This document shows, one piece after another, positions 18,901 through 26,519 of a stretch of DNA of 59,126 nt (position 1 is the stretch's first letter; the number at the start of each line of letters is the position of its first letter). Source of the stretch: an uncultured Collinsella sp. (GTDB lineage Bacteria; Actinomycetota; Coriobacteriia; Coriobacteriales; Coriobacteriaceae); NCBI GenBank assembly GCA_959026535.1, contig CAUFMB010000007.1:1-59126 (forward strand), in the 5' to 3' direction. The notes beneath the pieces are model-generated. The model did no database searches. It was not told the origin of the DNA and saw only the letters and a list, made by a program, of their open reading frames with translations. The position numbers and the translations under genes were made by a program.

Positions 18901-19665
18901 TTAAGCGAGCGCCTGCGCGCGAATGGCCGCACCGATGGCGCCGGCATAACGGGCCTGGGGCGAGGTGGTCACCGGCGAGCCCAACAGCGCACCCAATCGC
19001 TCCACGACATAAGCGTTCTCGCACAGGCCGCCAGTCAGGTAGTACGGGGCGCCCGCTGCCTGCGAGGCCATAGTCGCCACGCGCGATACGACGCTCTCGA
19101 TCACGCCGCGTGCGATGTTCTCGCGCGGCTCGCCACGACCGATCAGGCTAATGACCTCGCTTTCGGCAAAGACCGAGCACATGCGGCTGATCTTGGTGGG
19201 CTCGCCGGAACGCGCCACCTCTGCCATCTGCTGCTGAGAAATGCCCAGGCGATCGGCCATAATCTCCAACAAGCGCCCCGTGCCGGCAGCGCACTTGTCG
19301 TTCATGGCAAACTTTGCCACGCGGCCCGCTTTAAGCTGGATGACCTTGGTGTCCTGACCGCCCACGTCAATCACGGTGCCGTGGTCGCCAAAGAGCGCTA
19401 CGGCACCGGTGCCATGGCAGGTGATCTCGGTCACGACCTTGTGCGCGTAGGGCACGGCGACACGGCCGTAGCCGGTCGCGATCACGCGCACGTCGTCGGC
19501 AGCCACGTCATAGCCAGCCGCGACAAGCTCGCCGCGCAGACGCTCGGCCGCATCAACCGAGGAGAACCCGGTTGGCTGCACGCACGTCCACGCCACCGAA
19601 CCTTCCCCATCGACCACAGCGGCCTTAGCCGCCGTAGACCCGATATCGATCCCGATCCCTATCAT
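18901..19665 (-). CDS. 2-hydroxyacyl-CoA dehydratase activase (HgdC/BadF ASKHA ATPase)
   Basis: The 254-residue protein belongs to the actin-like ATPase activators that use ATP hydrolysis to push a low-potential electron onto a dehydratase or double-cubane partner. The phosphate-1 loop is GIDIGSTAAKAAVV, the phosphate-2 loop is VIDVGGQDTKVI, and the adenosine motif is YYLTGGLCENAYV. The two cysteines that bridge a [4Fe-4S] cluster between subunits of a homodimer are in NDKCAAGTGRLLE and RMCSVFAESEV. It follows the second dehydratase-type gene by 155 bp (containing a structured repeat) and precedes the glycosyltransferase by 12 bp. Confidence 0.92.
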   Translation of the reverse strand: MIGIGIDIGSTAAKAAVVDGEGSVAWTCVQPTGFSSVDAAERLRGELVAAGYDVAADDVRVIATGYGRVAVPYAHKVVTEITCHGTGAVALFGDHGTVIDVGGQDTKVIQLKAGRVAKFAMNDKCAAGTGRLLEIMADRLGISQQQMAEVARSGEPTKISRMCSVFAESEVISLIGRGEPRENIARGVIESVVSRVATMASQAAGAPYYLTGGLCENAYVVERLGALLGSPVTTSPQARYAGAIGAAIRAQALA

Positions 19666-19717
19666 GGCCCTCTCCCAATCTAAACATCAAAGGTAGCGGC
19701 GCGTTCAGGCGCCTTAG

Positions 19718-19826
19718 CTCTAGGTTTCTCAGGTGCCGGAGATTGCCCCGAAAGAGGAGCGCAGCGTACTTTGGGTACGCAAGCGACGGTTTGAGGAGCA
19801 AGATCCGGCGCCTGAGGAAGCTAGAG
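19718..19826. repeat. Structured intergenic repeat, copy A
   Basis: Outer arms of 23 nt pair at 22 positions (two G-T pairs). The inner loop carries GAAAGAGGAG, a GCGTAC/GTACGC hairpin, then CGACGGTTTGA. The right arm runs into the last codon and stop codon of the dehydratase-type gene ending at 19821. It shares its conserved loops with the copies at 21022, 36472 and 39574. Confidence 0.75.
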
Positions 19827-20984
19827 GGTTTCGATGAAGGCGGCGATGCGGGTCTCGATCTGGCCCATGTCGCCGTTGCTGTAGTCGGTCTCGATCTTCA
19901 TGTACGGAATACCCGCACCCTCGACGGCCTCCTGCATGCGGGCACTCTCCACGTTAAAGGTGTGGCACGCCTGCAGCACGCTCTCGACCACTCCATCGAC
20001 GTGATACTTCTCGCACATGGCCAGCGTGTTTTCCATACGACCGTCGTTGGGCGTCATGACCGAGCAGTTGATATCCAGGTAGCGGTCGGCGATGGCGCGC
20101 AGGATGTCGGGAGCCTCCGGGTCGATCATCATGGCCGCCGTGCGCTCGCCCGAGCAGTCGTCCATACACACGACCACGCCGCCGTTGGACTCGATGGTGC
20201 GACCGATCTTGTTAATCACGCCGCCCACCGGGCAGCCGGTGATCAGAATGCGCTTGGCATCCGCCGCAACCGGGCGCTCGCCCGCGTCGTAGGCCTCGTG
20301 CAGCTTGGCAACCTTTTGCTCCAGCTGCTGCGTATAGGCCTCGATATCAAAGCTGAACGTACCGGCAAACATGGTGCTCATCAGGTCGACGCCGCTCATG
20401 GCCGCCGGCTGGTTGGCCTGCAGCGCAAACATCTCGAGCTGGGCCGCACGCAAGCGGTTGCGACGACGGACGGCAGCGCGCAGGTCATCGTCGGTAATCG
20501 TGATGCCGTAGAAGCCCTCGAGCTCCTCCTTGAGCAGGCGGCACTCCTCGTACCAGCCCTCGCGCTCGTAGGCGCGGTCGCGGCCCTGCGGAAGATGCAG
20601 AATGTGCGTACGCTTGAGCTCGTTGAGTAGCTCGTACATCTTCTTCTTGCCGTCGCAGGTGGTCTCGCCGATGATCATGTCGCTAAAGTACGTAAACGGG
20701 CACTTTTGCGAATAGGCAAAACCGTACGTCGACTTGATGAGCGGACAAAGATTTGCCGGCAGCACCTTCTCGGCCTCGGGAATCACCTCGTCGGATGTAC
20801 CGCACAAGGCCACGCTCGCAGCCCCCGCGGCATCGATAATCTCGAGCGGCGTATAGCTGCACAAAAAGCCGACCAGGCGATTGCCGGCCTGTTTGTAATC
20901 CTTGACGCGAATAAACGCCGCCTTGCGCTGCTCGTTGAACTCCTCAAACGTGGACGGCAACGGCTGCTCAATATTTTCCGACAT
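19821..20984 (-). CDS. 2-hydroxyacyl-CoA dehydratase / double-cubane-type protein (paralogue 2)
   Basis: The 387-residue product is of the HgdA/HgdB/BcrBC family. Cysteine-bearing segments include LPANLCPLIKSTYGF, SQKCPFTYFSDMIIGETTCDGKKK and the C-terminal half segment ITGCPVGGVINKIG. The cysteine spacing (CPLIKS, then KCPF, then TCDGKKK) fits Fe-S cluster ligation. The ATG at 20984 with AAGGAG 4 nt upstream is preferred; upstream in-frame residues derive from the intergenic repeat. Its neighbour at 21138 is a paralogue, and the activase follows. Family members dehydrate 2-hydroxyacyl-CoAs or, as double-cubane-cluster proteins (E. coli YjiM type), reduce small molecules without CoA. The substrate here is not deducible. 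Confidence 0.88.
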   Translation of the reverse strand: MSENIEQPLPSTFEEFNEQRKAAFIRVKDYKQAGNRLVGFLCSYTPLEIIDAAGAASVALCGTSDEVIPEAEKVLPANLCPLIKSTYGFAYSQKCPFTYFSDMIIGETTCDGKKKMYELLNELKRTHILHLPQGRDRAYEREGWYEECRLLKEELEGFYGITITDDDLRAAVRRRNRLRAAQLEMFALQANQPAAMSGVDLMSTMFAGTFSFDIEAYTQQLEQKVAKLHEAYDAGERPVAADAKRILITGCPVGGVINKIGRTIESNGGVVVCMDDCSGERTAAMMIDPEAPDILRAIADRYLDINCSVMTPNDGRMENTLAMCEKYHVDGVVESVLQACHTFNVESARMQEAVEGAGIPYMKIETDYSNGDMGQIETRIAAFIETL

Positions 20985-21021
20985 ATAACTCCTTAACAAA
21001 CCTTTTAACCAACCAAGGAAA

Positions 21022-21122
21022 CGGCTTTCCCAGGTGCCCGAGGTTGCCGTGAAAGATGAGCGCCGCATACTTTGGTAGCAAGCGACGGTTTGAACGGCAA
21101 GATCGGGTGCCTGGGGAAACCG
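21022..21122. repeat. Structured intergenic repeat, copy B
   Basis: Outer arms of about 20 nt (from CGGCTTTCCCAGGTGCCCGA) pair with one mismatch and three G-T pairs. The core reads GAAAGATGAG, a short GCATAC/GTAGC hairpin, then CGACGGTTTGA. It fills the gap between the two dehydratase-type genes, so it is probably in the operon mRNA. Confidence 0.75.
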
Positions 21123-21137
21123 CCGAGACGGATAGCC

Positions 21138-22421
21138 CTAAATGGTTTCCAAGAAAGCCTCAATCCTGGTTTGCAGCTGACCGGCATCCTCGCCAGCGTA
21201 GTCGGTCGTGATGTGCATAAACGGAATGCCCGCCTCCTCGGCGGCCTTCTCCACGGCAAACGACTCCATCTCGTAGAGCGTGCAGAACTGCAAGGCCACG
21301 TCGACGATACCGTCGGCATGCAGGTCCTTGGCCATCTGGACAATGTCCTTCATACGCTGGTCGTTGGGCGTAAAGACGGCGCAGTTGATCTTAAAGTAGC
21401 GCTCGGCGATGGCGTCGAGCATCTCGTCGACCGTCTCGCCGGACTCGTCGACCAAATCCTTGTAGTAGCGCGAGCCCGTGCAGGACTCCTCGCCTACCAC
21501 AACGCCGCCGGCCTTCTCAATGAGGTTGAACAGCTTCCAGTTGGGCACGGCCATGGGCGTGCCGGTGTACAGGATGCGCTTGGTCCCCTTGGGCGCCACG
21601 CCCTCGCCGGCTTCAACGCGCTGCTCGCACTCGGCGGCCATGTCGTTGATGGCGCCGGTCAAGCGCGGCGTGTCGTCCATAAAGGCGGCCTGAACGGTCA
21701 GCAGGCTGTCGAGACCGCTGATGGGCGCTGGGTCGGCAGCGCGCGTGGCAGCGAGGCGCTGCAGGGCGCGACGCTTCTCATTGACGGCGTGGATAGCGGC
21801 CTTCAGACGCTCAGGCGTAATCGTAACGCCACACTCCTCCTCGATCTTGGCGGCGAGCTTTTTGACCTCGGCCTTCCAAGTCACGAGCGTCGACTCATCG
21901 TGCACGTTGGGAATATCCATAACGTACATGTTCTTTTGCGTGGCAAAGAACTCGTAGGCCTTCTTCTTGCCATCGCAGGTGTTCTCGCCTACCACCAGGT
22001 CACTCGACTCAATGTAGGGGCAGACCTCGCCCAGCTTAAAGCCGGCAAAGCTCTTGATGAGCGGACAAGTGTTGCGTGGCAGGTGCTCCTCAACCTTATC
22101 GGTTGCCCAATCGGCACCCGAGCACAGACCCACGGGAATGCCGTCACAGGCAAGTACAATCTCCTCGGGAACGTACACGCAGAACGAACCGACGATCTTG
22201 GTGGCCTCGCCAGCCTCCTTCTTGTCGAGCATCTCCTTAATACGGCCACTGTGGATGTTGGTGGCCACAAAGTCCAGGTAGGACGTGGACTTGGGGCGAT
22301 TGTTCTGCGTCAGGAACATATCGCCGTACATCTGGCCCACGGCGCCCAGCAGCATGTCGTGGTCGGCAAGATTCATGCCGAGGCTCTCCCACATCGGATG
22401 GAAATCAAATTCTTCAGCCAT
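21138..22421 (-). CDS. 2-hydroxyacyl-CoA dehydratase / double-cubane-type protein (paralogue 1)
   Basis: This 427-residue protein is the first long gene of the selenium operon. It shares the cysteine pattern of its neighbour (LPRNTCPLIKSFAGF, GEVCPYIESSDLVVGENTCDGKKK) and the later GTPMAVPNWKLFNLIEKAGG and EESCTGSRYYKDLVDE segments. AGGGG precedes the ATG at 22421. Two similar-length paralogues plus an activase could be the two subunits of one dehydratase or two separate double-cubane proteins. The shared CDGKKK motif in both argues for the double-cubane-type group more than the classical alpha/beta glutaryl-CoA enzyme, but this is inference. Confidence 0.88.
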   Translation of the reverse strand: MAEEFDFHPMWESLGMNLADHDMLLGAVGQMYGDMFLTQNNRPKSTSYLDFVATNIHSGRIKEMLDKKEAGEATKIVGSFCVYVPEEIVLACDGIPVGLCSGADWATDKVEEHLPRNTCPLIKSFAGFKLGEVCPYIESSDLVVGENTCDGKKKAYEFFATQKNMYVMDIPNVHDESTLVTWKAEVKKLAAKIEEECGVTITPERLKAAIHAVNEKRRALQRLAATRAADPAPISGLDSLLTVQAAFMDDTPRLTGAINDMAAECEQRVEAGEGVAPKGTKRILYTGTPMAVPNWKLFNLIEKAGGVVVGEESCTGSRYYKDLVDESGETVDEMLDAIAERYFKINCAVFTPNDQRMKDIVQMAKDLHADGIVDVALQFCTLYEMESFAVEKAAEEAGIPFMHITTDYAGEDAGQLQTRIEAFLETI

Positions 22422-22580
22422 GACGGTTCCCCTCTCGAACCAAAAATGAATAGCTACGGTATTGCTGCACGGTGGGTGGCGAAAACCCAGCCGCGCCTAA
22501 ACCCGGAATTTTGGGGAACCTGCTTTGCGGTCGATTATTTAGTTGTGCGTCGTCTCTCCCGGAGCCGTGAACATACCCGC
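22422..22580 (-). other. Long leader between small ORF and first operon gene
   Basis: These 159 nt separate the 22-codon ORF from the dehydratase-type gene. They contain local pairing possibilities (GGGTTTAGGCGCGGCTGGG with neighbouring CCACCC) but no riboswitch that I recognise. Confidence 0.3.
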
Positions 22581-22649
22581 TCATATGCGACTCCGAGCCA
22601 TATACAGGGCGCGCGCGGCAACGCGGCGAATGTATGTCGTCTGCGGCAT
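22581..22649 (-). CDS. 22-residue leader ORF of the selenium/dehydratase operon
   Basis: An ATG at 22649-22647 sits 8 nt after a perfect AAAGGAGG, and the ORF runs 22 codons to a TGA at 22581. The peptide begins MPQTTYIRRVAARAL and has five arginines. It starts roughly 24 nt after the predicted transcription start and ends 159 nt before the first dehydratase-type gene. The excellent ribosome site argues it is translated. It could be a regulatory leader peptide or a small protein; no homologue is known to me. Confidence 0.45.
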   Translation of the reverse strand: MPQTTYIRRVAARALYMARSRI

Positions 22650-22668
22650 GTGCGCACCCTCCTTTACA

Positions 22669-22717
22669 AGTTGAGGTCAACTATATCAACGGTCATCGAC
22701 TATGCGAACACCGTTGA
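22669..22717 (-). promoter_or_regulatory. Promoter of the selenium operon with overlapping operator repeats
   Basis: On the minus strand TTCGCA (22703-22708), a 17-bp spacer and TATAGT (22680-22685) form a good sigma-70 promoter. Two dyads cover it: TCAACGGT-N16-ACCGTTGA (22686-22693 / 22710-22717) across the spacer and -35, and AGTTGA-GG-TCAACT (22669-22682) across the -10 and start. The shared GTTGA half-sites suggest one regulator binding twice, most simply as a repressor. Confidence 0.6.
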
Positions 22718-22816
22718 CATTCGTACGACAGAGGTACCCGTTGCCTTTTAATAAATTATTATCTTGCTTGATAATTAATCACCATTCTACATTCGGCGAA
22801 CGGTAGGGAACGAAAC
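22718..22816. other. AT-rich gap between selenium operon promoter and modC terminator
   Basis: A low-GC stretch with a small dyad ATTATC-TTGCTT-GATAAT near 22760. I see no gene. It may be an upstream activator site or simply the boundary between the two minus-strand operons. Confidence 0.3.
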
Positions 22817-22849
22817 GGCGGGCTGCCGAGAATCCTCGACAGCCCGCCC
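22805..22849 (-). terminator. Terminator after modC
   Basis: A 9-bp stem GGCGGGCTG / CAGCCCGCC (22817-22849) with a 15-nt loop lies 7 bp past the modC stop. The minus-strand tail is GTTTCGTTCCC, a moderately U-rich run. Confidence 0.65.
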
Positions 22850-22855
22850 TCTGCC

Positions 22856-23926
22856 CTACCGACAAACCAGATGAATCCTGCTGGCATCAAAATGCATGCG
22901 CAGCGTCTCGCCTGCTTGTGGCAGCTCGTCGACAGGCATGCCCACTTTATTGACCTTCCACTGCAGACGCGTGGGCGCATCGGCACGCGGCACGTCCAAT
23001 AGCACCAAGCGCTCAAAGCGCGAATCACTCACGCGGGCCACGTGCAAGTCATAGCTGTTGCGGCCCCGCTCAGCGCGATTGTCAACATGGAAGTAGCTTG
23101 CGCGAATGCCCAGGTACGCCACATTATCGGGAACCTCGCGACCCACGTTAAAGGTCATACCCCAGTCGAGGGCCTCAACTTCTTCGTCGCCGATCTTACG
23201 CGCCCGGCTTGTGTTCTTGCAGCCCGTCAGGCGCAGTGCCGCCAGCGTCTGCGGACGGCGGACCACGTCCTCGACGGAGCCGATCTCCTCAACATGCCCG
23301 TCGTGCATCACGCAGATGCGCTGGCACAGGCGGCATGCCTCGTCGATGTCGTGGCTCACGTAGAGCACGGTGCGGTTGCATACATCGAACAGGTCGAGCA
23401 TGTTCTGCTCAAGGGCGCTTTTGAGGTACGCATCGAGCGCGCTCATGGGCTCGTCGAACATAAAGATGCCCGGATGCGCCGCCACCATGCGCGCGAGCGC
23501 CACACGTTGCTGCTGACCGCCCGAGAGGCGCGCGGGATAGCGGTCGGCAAAATCGGCCAGACCGAAAATGCTCAAATAGCACTCGGCGAGCTTTTTGCGC
23601 GCGGCGGCGTCGCCCGCATCCTTTACGCCGGCGCACACGTTATCGGCCACCGTCATGTTAGGAAACAGCTGATAGTTTTGGAACAGCAGGGCGCATTTTC
23701 GCTCCTGGGGCGACAGGTTGATGCCCGCCGCCGAGTCAAAAAAGGTCACGCCGTTGACGACAATCTTGCCCTCGTCGGGCGTCTCCACGCCGGCAATGCA
23801 GCGCAGTGTACAGCTCTTGCCGCAGCCTGAGGCACCGAGCAGCGCCACGCGCTCCTCACCGGCCTCAAGTTGCATGTCGAGCACAAACCCGGGATAACGT
23901 TTCTTAATATCCAAAACGAGCGACAT
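22856..23926 (-). CDS. modC: Molybdate ABC transporter ATP-binding protein
   Basis: A 356-residue ABC ATPase with Walker A GASGCGKS (about residue 31), Q-loop LLFQNYQLF, signature LSGGQQQR, Walker B IFMFDEP and switch histidine VSHD. The C-terminal 120 residues are a regulatory extension like ModC's mop-containing tail, though shorter and not clearly recognisable as a MOP domain. It starts 3 nt after the modB stop with GGGAGG upstream, so modABC is one unit. The neighbouring modA lipoprotein and mog/moe genes support molybdate (or tungstate) rather than sulfate. Confidence 0.88.
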   Translation of the reverse strand: MSLVLDIKKRYPGFVLDMQLEAGEERVALLGASGCGKSCTLRCIAGVETPDEGKIVVNGVTFFDSAAGINLSPQERKCALLFQNYQLFPNMTVADNVCAGVKDAGDAAARKKLAECYLSIFGLADFADRYPARLSGGQQQRVALARMVAAHPGIFMFDEPMSALDAYLKSALEQNMLDLFDVCNRTVLYVSHDIDEACRLCQRICVMHDGHVEEIGSVEDVVRRPQTLAALRLTGCKNTSRARKIGDEEVEALDWGMTFNVGREVPDNVAYLGIRASYFHVDNRAERGRNSYDLHVARVSDSRFERLVLLDVPRADAPTRLQWKVNKVGMPVDELPQAGETLRMHFDASRIHLVCR

Positions 23927-23929
23927 AGC

Positions 23930-25372
23930 TTATCGACCTCCCTGCAAAGCGGCATCATCGCGCATGAGCTCGGCCAGCGCCTCGCGATCGATACGCAGCG
24001 CATCGCCGCCGACTGGGTCGAGCGAATCGGTCTGGCCGCCCAGCTGCTTGACCTGCTTGCGCTCCGCACGGGAAAGACCCCGCTCGCGATACTTTTGCGA
24101 ATGAGCGGTGTACATGTTGATGAACAGGATGACTAGGAAACTAAACGCGATCACGACGACGACCCAAAAGAGGGCCACCGACGTGTTGCCGCCCATCCAC
24201 TCAAAGTAGATGGCGATGGGGATGGTCTGCGTAATGCCGGCGTAGTTGCCCGCAAAGAACAGGGTGCAGCCAAACTCGCCCATGGCACGCGCGAAGGCGA
24301 GCACCGTGCCGGCGGCGATGGAGGGCCAGCCGAGCGGCATCATAAGCTTGGTGAAGATGCGACGCTCGGACCAGCCCAGCGTGCGCGCCGCATCGAGCAT
24401 CTGCGTGTCTAGGCTCTCGAAGGCTCCGAGCGCCGTACGGTAGACCAGGGGAAACGACACCACGACGGCCGAAATGACCGCCGCGGGCCAGGTAAAGACG
24501 ATCGAGACGCCGTGCGCGATGAGCCACTGGCCCACCCCGGTCGAGCGGCCAAACAGCATGAGGAGCAGAAAGCCGCAGACCGTGGGCGGCAGCACCATAG
24601 GGATGGTAAAGACCGAGTCGAGCAGACCCTTGATGCGACTCGAGGTACCCATAGTCTTCCACGCGGCGAGCAGGCCCAGCGCAAAGGAGATCAACAGGGC
24701 AAGGCCGCTCGTTTTTATGGACACCCAAAACGGTCGATAGTCGATGTCGCCTAAAAAGGAGGCCAGTGAGGTCAAGGGCCCCTGCTCATTCCGCAACACG
24801 ACAGACGATGCTTCTACCATTTGAGCGCTATCAAGCCAACGCGCGCCGCCCTTGGCATCACCCGAGGCTGATGCAATCACCACATAGCGGTCCCCATCCG
24901 CACCGCGCTCGTCAAAGCCATAGGTATACCCACCGGCATCAAACGTTGTTTCCGCCGTGACATACCAAGGAAGATCCACGTCCCCTAACTGCGCACCCCC
25001 CATGCAGTTTGCGCTGTCGAGCTCACAGACGAGGGCCTTGAGACCCGATACGCACTCGTTGTCCTGCGGATCCAATCCATACTTCTCGACCGCCTTGGGC
25101 GATATCCACACCACAACGCGATCGGCAGCAGGCGCCACTACAAGGTCCACGTCCTCGTCAACGGGAAACCGGTAGCCTTCAGGCTGGCCCTCCATGGTAC
25201 GGGCGGTCCCCTTGGCCAACCGCTCAAAACCCTCGATCCCATAGGAAAGCCCATGAGCGGTCGCAGCAACCTGGGCCCCGTCCTCAGTGTCCCCAGCAAA
25301 CGCAAACCCCGGCACCCAGCAAAGCGCGAAGATCAAAGCACAGGCGACAAGCATGCGGAATCTATTAAGCAC
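23930..25372 (-). CDS. modB: Molybdate ABC permease with long N-terminal extracytoplasmic domain
   Basis: The C-terminal half (about residues 215-440) is a standard ModB permease with about 5-6 membrane segments and the EAA-type loop AARTLGWSERRIFTKLMMPLGWP. Typical ModB is about 225 residues; this protein is 480. Residues 1-26 form a signal peptide ending AFA|GD, and residues 27 to about 205 are a soluble domain predicted outside the membrane, without a recognisable fold. A charged cytoplasmic tail of about 50 residues ends the protein. The GTG at 25372 is preferred (GGAGC 6 nt upstream, start of a good signal peptide); an in-frame GTG at 25441 overlapping modA would add 23 residues. Confidence 0.8.
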   Translation of the reverse strand: MLNRFRMLVACALIFALCWVPGFAFAGDTEDGAQVAATAHGLSYGIEGFERLAKGTARTMEGQPEGYRFPVDEDVDLVVAPAADRVVVWISPKAVEKYGLDPQDNECVSGLKALVCELDSANCMGGAQLGDVDLPWYVTAETTFDAGGYTYGFDERGADGDRYVVIASASGDAKGGARWLDSAQMVEASSVVLRNEQGPLTSLASFLGDIDYRPFWVSIKTSGLALLISFALGLLAAWKTMGTSSRIKGLLDSVFTIPMVLPPTVCGFLLLMLFGRSTGVGQWLIAHGVSIVFTWPAAVISAVVVSFPLVYRTALGAFESLDTQMLDAARTLGWSERRIFTKLMMPLGWPSIAAGTVLAFARAMGEFGCTLFFAGNYAGITQTIPIAIYFEWMGGNTSVALFWVVVVIAFSFLVILFINMYTAHSQKYRERGLSRAERKQVKQLGGQTDSLDPVGGDALRIDREALAELMRDDAALQGGR

Positions 25373-25440
25373 GAAAAGCTCCAAGCGAATACGAGGACGG
25401 AGTGAAACACAAAACGATGGAATTATCGCGCCAAGCCGCA

Positions 25441-26316
25441 CTACGCGGAAAGCTCAAAGCCGTACTTAGCCCAAATCTTCTGAGCCTTCTTGTTGGACAG
25501 GCAAAAGTCGATGAACGCCTTGGCTTCGTCGGCATGCTCGGAGCTCTCGGCAACGGCACCCGGGTACACGATGGGCTTGTGCGAATCCTCGGGGCACACG
25601 AAGGCCTCCTCGATGCCGTCGTAGCGGAAGATATCGGAGCTGTAGACAAAACCGGCTACGCAGTCGCCCGTAGAGACGTAAGACGCAGCGGTGCCGACCT
25701 TATCGGCCAGGGCCACCTTGTCGGCGAGTTCGGGCGCATACTCGCCGTCGTCGCCCTCGGTGCCGGTGTAGAGGCCCACGGAGGCCAGGGCCTGGTTGGC
25801 GTACTTGCCGGCGGGAACGGTCTTGGCGTCGCCGATAGCGATCTTGCCGTCCAGATTCGCGACGTCGGCGATGACCTCGACCTTGGTGTCGGAGCCCTCG
25901 GCGCGAATGATCACGAGATCGTTGACGAACATATCCTCACGGGTGTCGGCGTCGACGAGCTCGGCGGCCTCGGCGTCGTCCATGGTGCCCTTGGAAGCGG
26001 TGATGAGCACGTCGACCGCAGCACCGGCGCGCATCTGCTCGACAAGGTCGCCGGACGCTTTGAACTGCGTGTCGGCAAACGTGGTACCGGTCTGCTCGGT
26101 GTAGAGCTCCTGAACCTCGGGCAGAGCCTTCTCGAGCGAGTTGGCGGCAAAGACCTGCAGCTCGACAGCCTTCTTCTTAGAGGAAGACTTGGCGGAGCCG
26201 GCATCGGAACCAGCGGGCTCGGACGTCTTGTTGCCCGAGCAGCCAGCAAGGCCAAAGCCGGCGGCAGCGGCAGCAGAAAGCGAGACAAAACCGCGGCGTG
26301 AAACCATATCGAACAT
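25441..26316 (-). CDS. modA: Molybdate-binding lipoprotein
   Basis: A 291-residue substrate-binding protein. Positively charged SRRGF is followed by a hydrophobic stretch and lipobox LAGC (Cys about residue 26), so it should be tethered to the outer face of the membrane. A Ser/Lys linker leads to a ModA-type core: VFAANSLEKALPEV, FKASGDLVEQMRAGAAVDVLITAS, GDAKTVPAGKYANQAL and PGAVAESSEHADEAKAFIDF. The ATG at 26316 with GAAAGGG 6 nt upstream is chosen over an earlier TTG. A perfect TATAAT and a dyad lie upstream, so modABC likely has its own regulated promoter. Confidence 0.92.
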   Translation of the reverse strand: MFDMVSRRGFVSLSAAAAAGFGLAGCSGNKTSEPAGSDAGSAKSSSKKKAVELQVFAANSLEKALPEVQELYTEQTGTTFADTQFKASGDLVEQMRAGAAVDVLITASKGTMDDAEAAELVDADTREDMFVNDLVIIRAEGSDTKVEVIADVANLDGKIAIGDAKTVPAGKYANQALASVGLYTGTEGDDGEYAPELADKVALADKVGTAASYVSTGDCVAGFVYSSDIFRYDGIEEAFVCPEDSHKPIVYPGAVAESSEHADEAKAFIDFCLSNKKAQKIWAKYGFELSA

Positions 26317-26376
26317 ATTCAACCCTTTCGGACCTTGTGCCCGGGTACCCCACCGCGGGCTTTAATCTGCAATCAG

Positions 26377-26419
26377 ATTATACTTCTACGAGAATAATGA
26401 TAGTGAGAAATTATTCTCG
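26377..26419 (-). promoter_or_regulatory. modA promoter with inverted-repeat operator
   Basis: A minus-strand TATAAT (26377-26382) is the -10. The perfect 9-bp dyad CGAGAATAA-N13-TTATTCTCG (26389-26419) covers the region where the -35 should be, and no good -35 hexamer is present. A third half-site GAGAATA follows at 26423. This fits a regulator of molybdate uptake, but the dyad is not the E. coli ModE consensus. Confidence 0.6.
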
Positions 26420-26519
26420 CCAGAGAATATAGTTTCGAGTTGCCGTGCACCTTGGCGTCGCTTCGGCGGAAAACAAAAGCGGAGCAGCCGTTCTGGTCGC
26501 CCCGCCGCAGGTAAACCGC

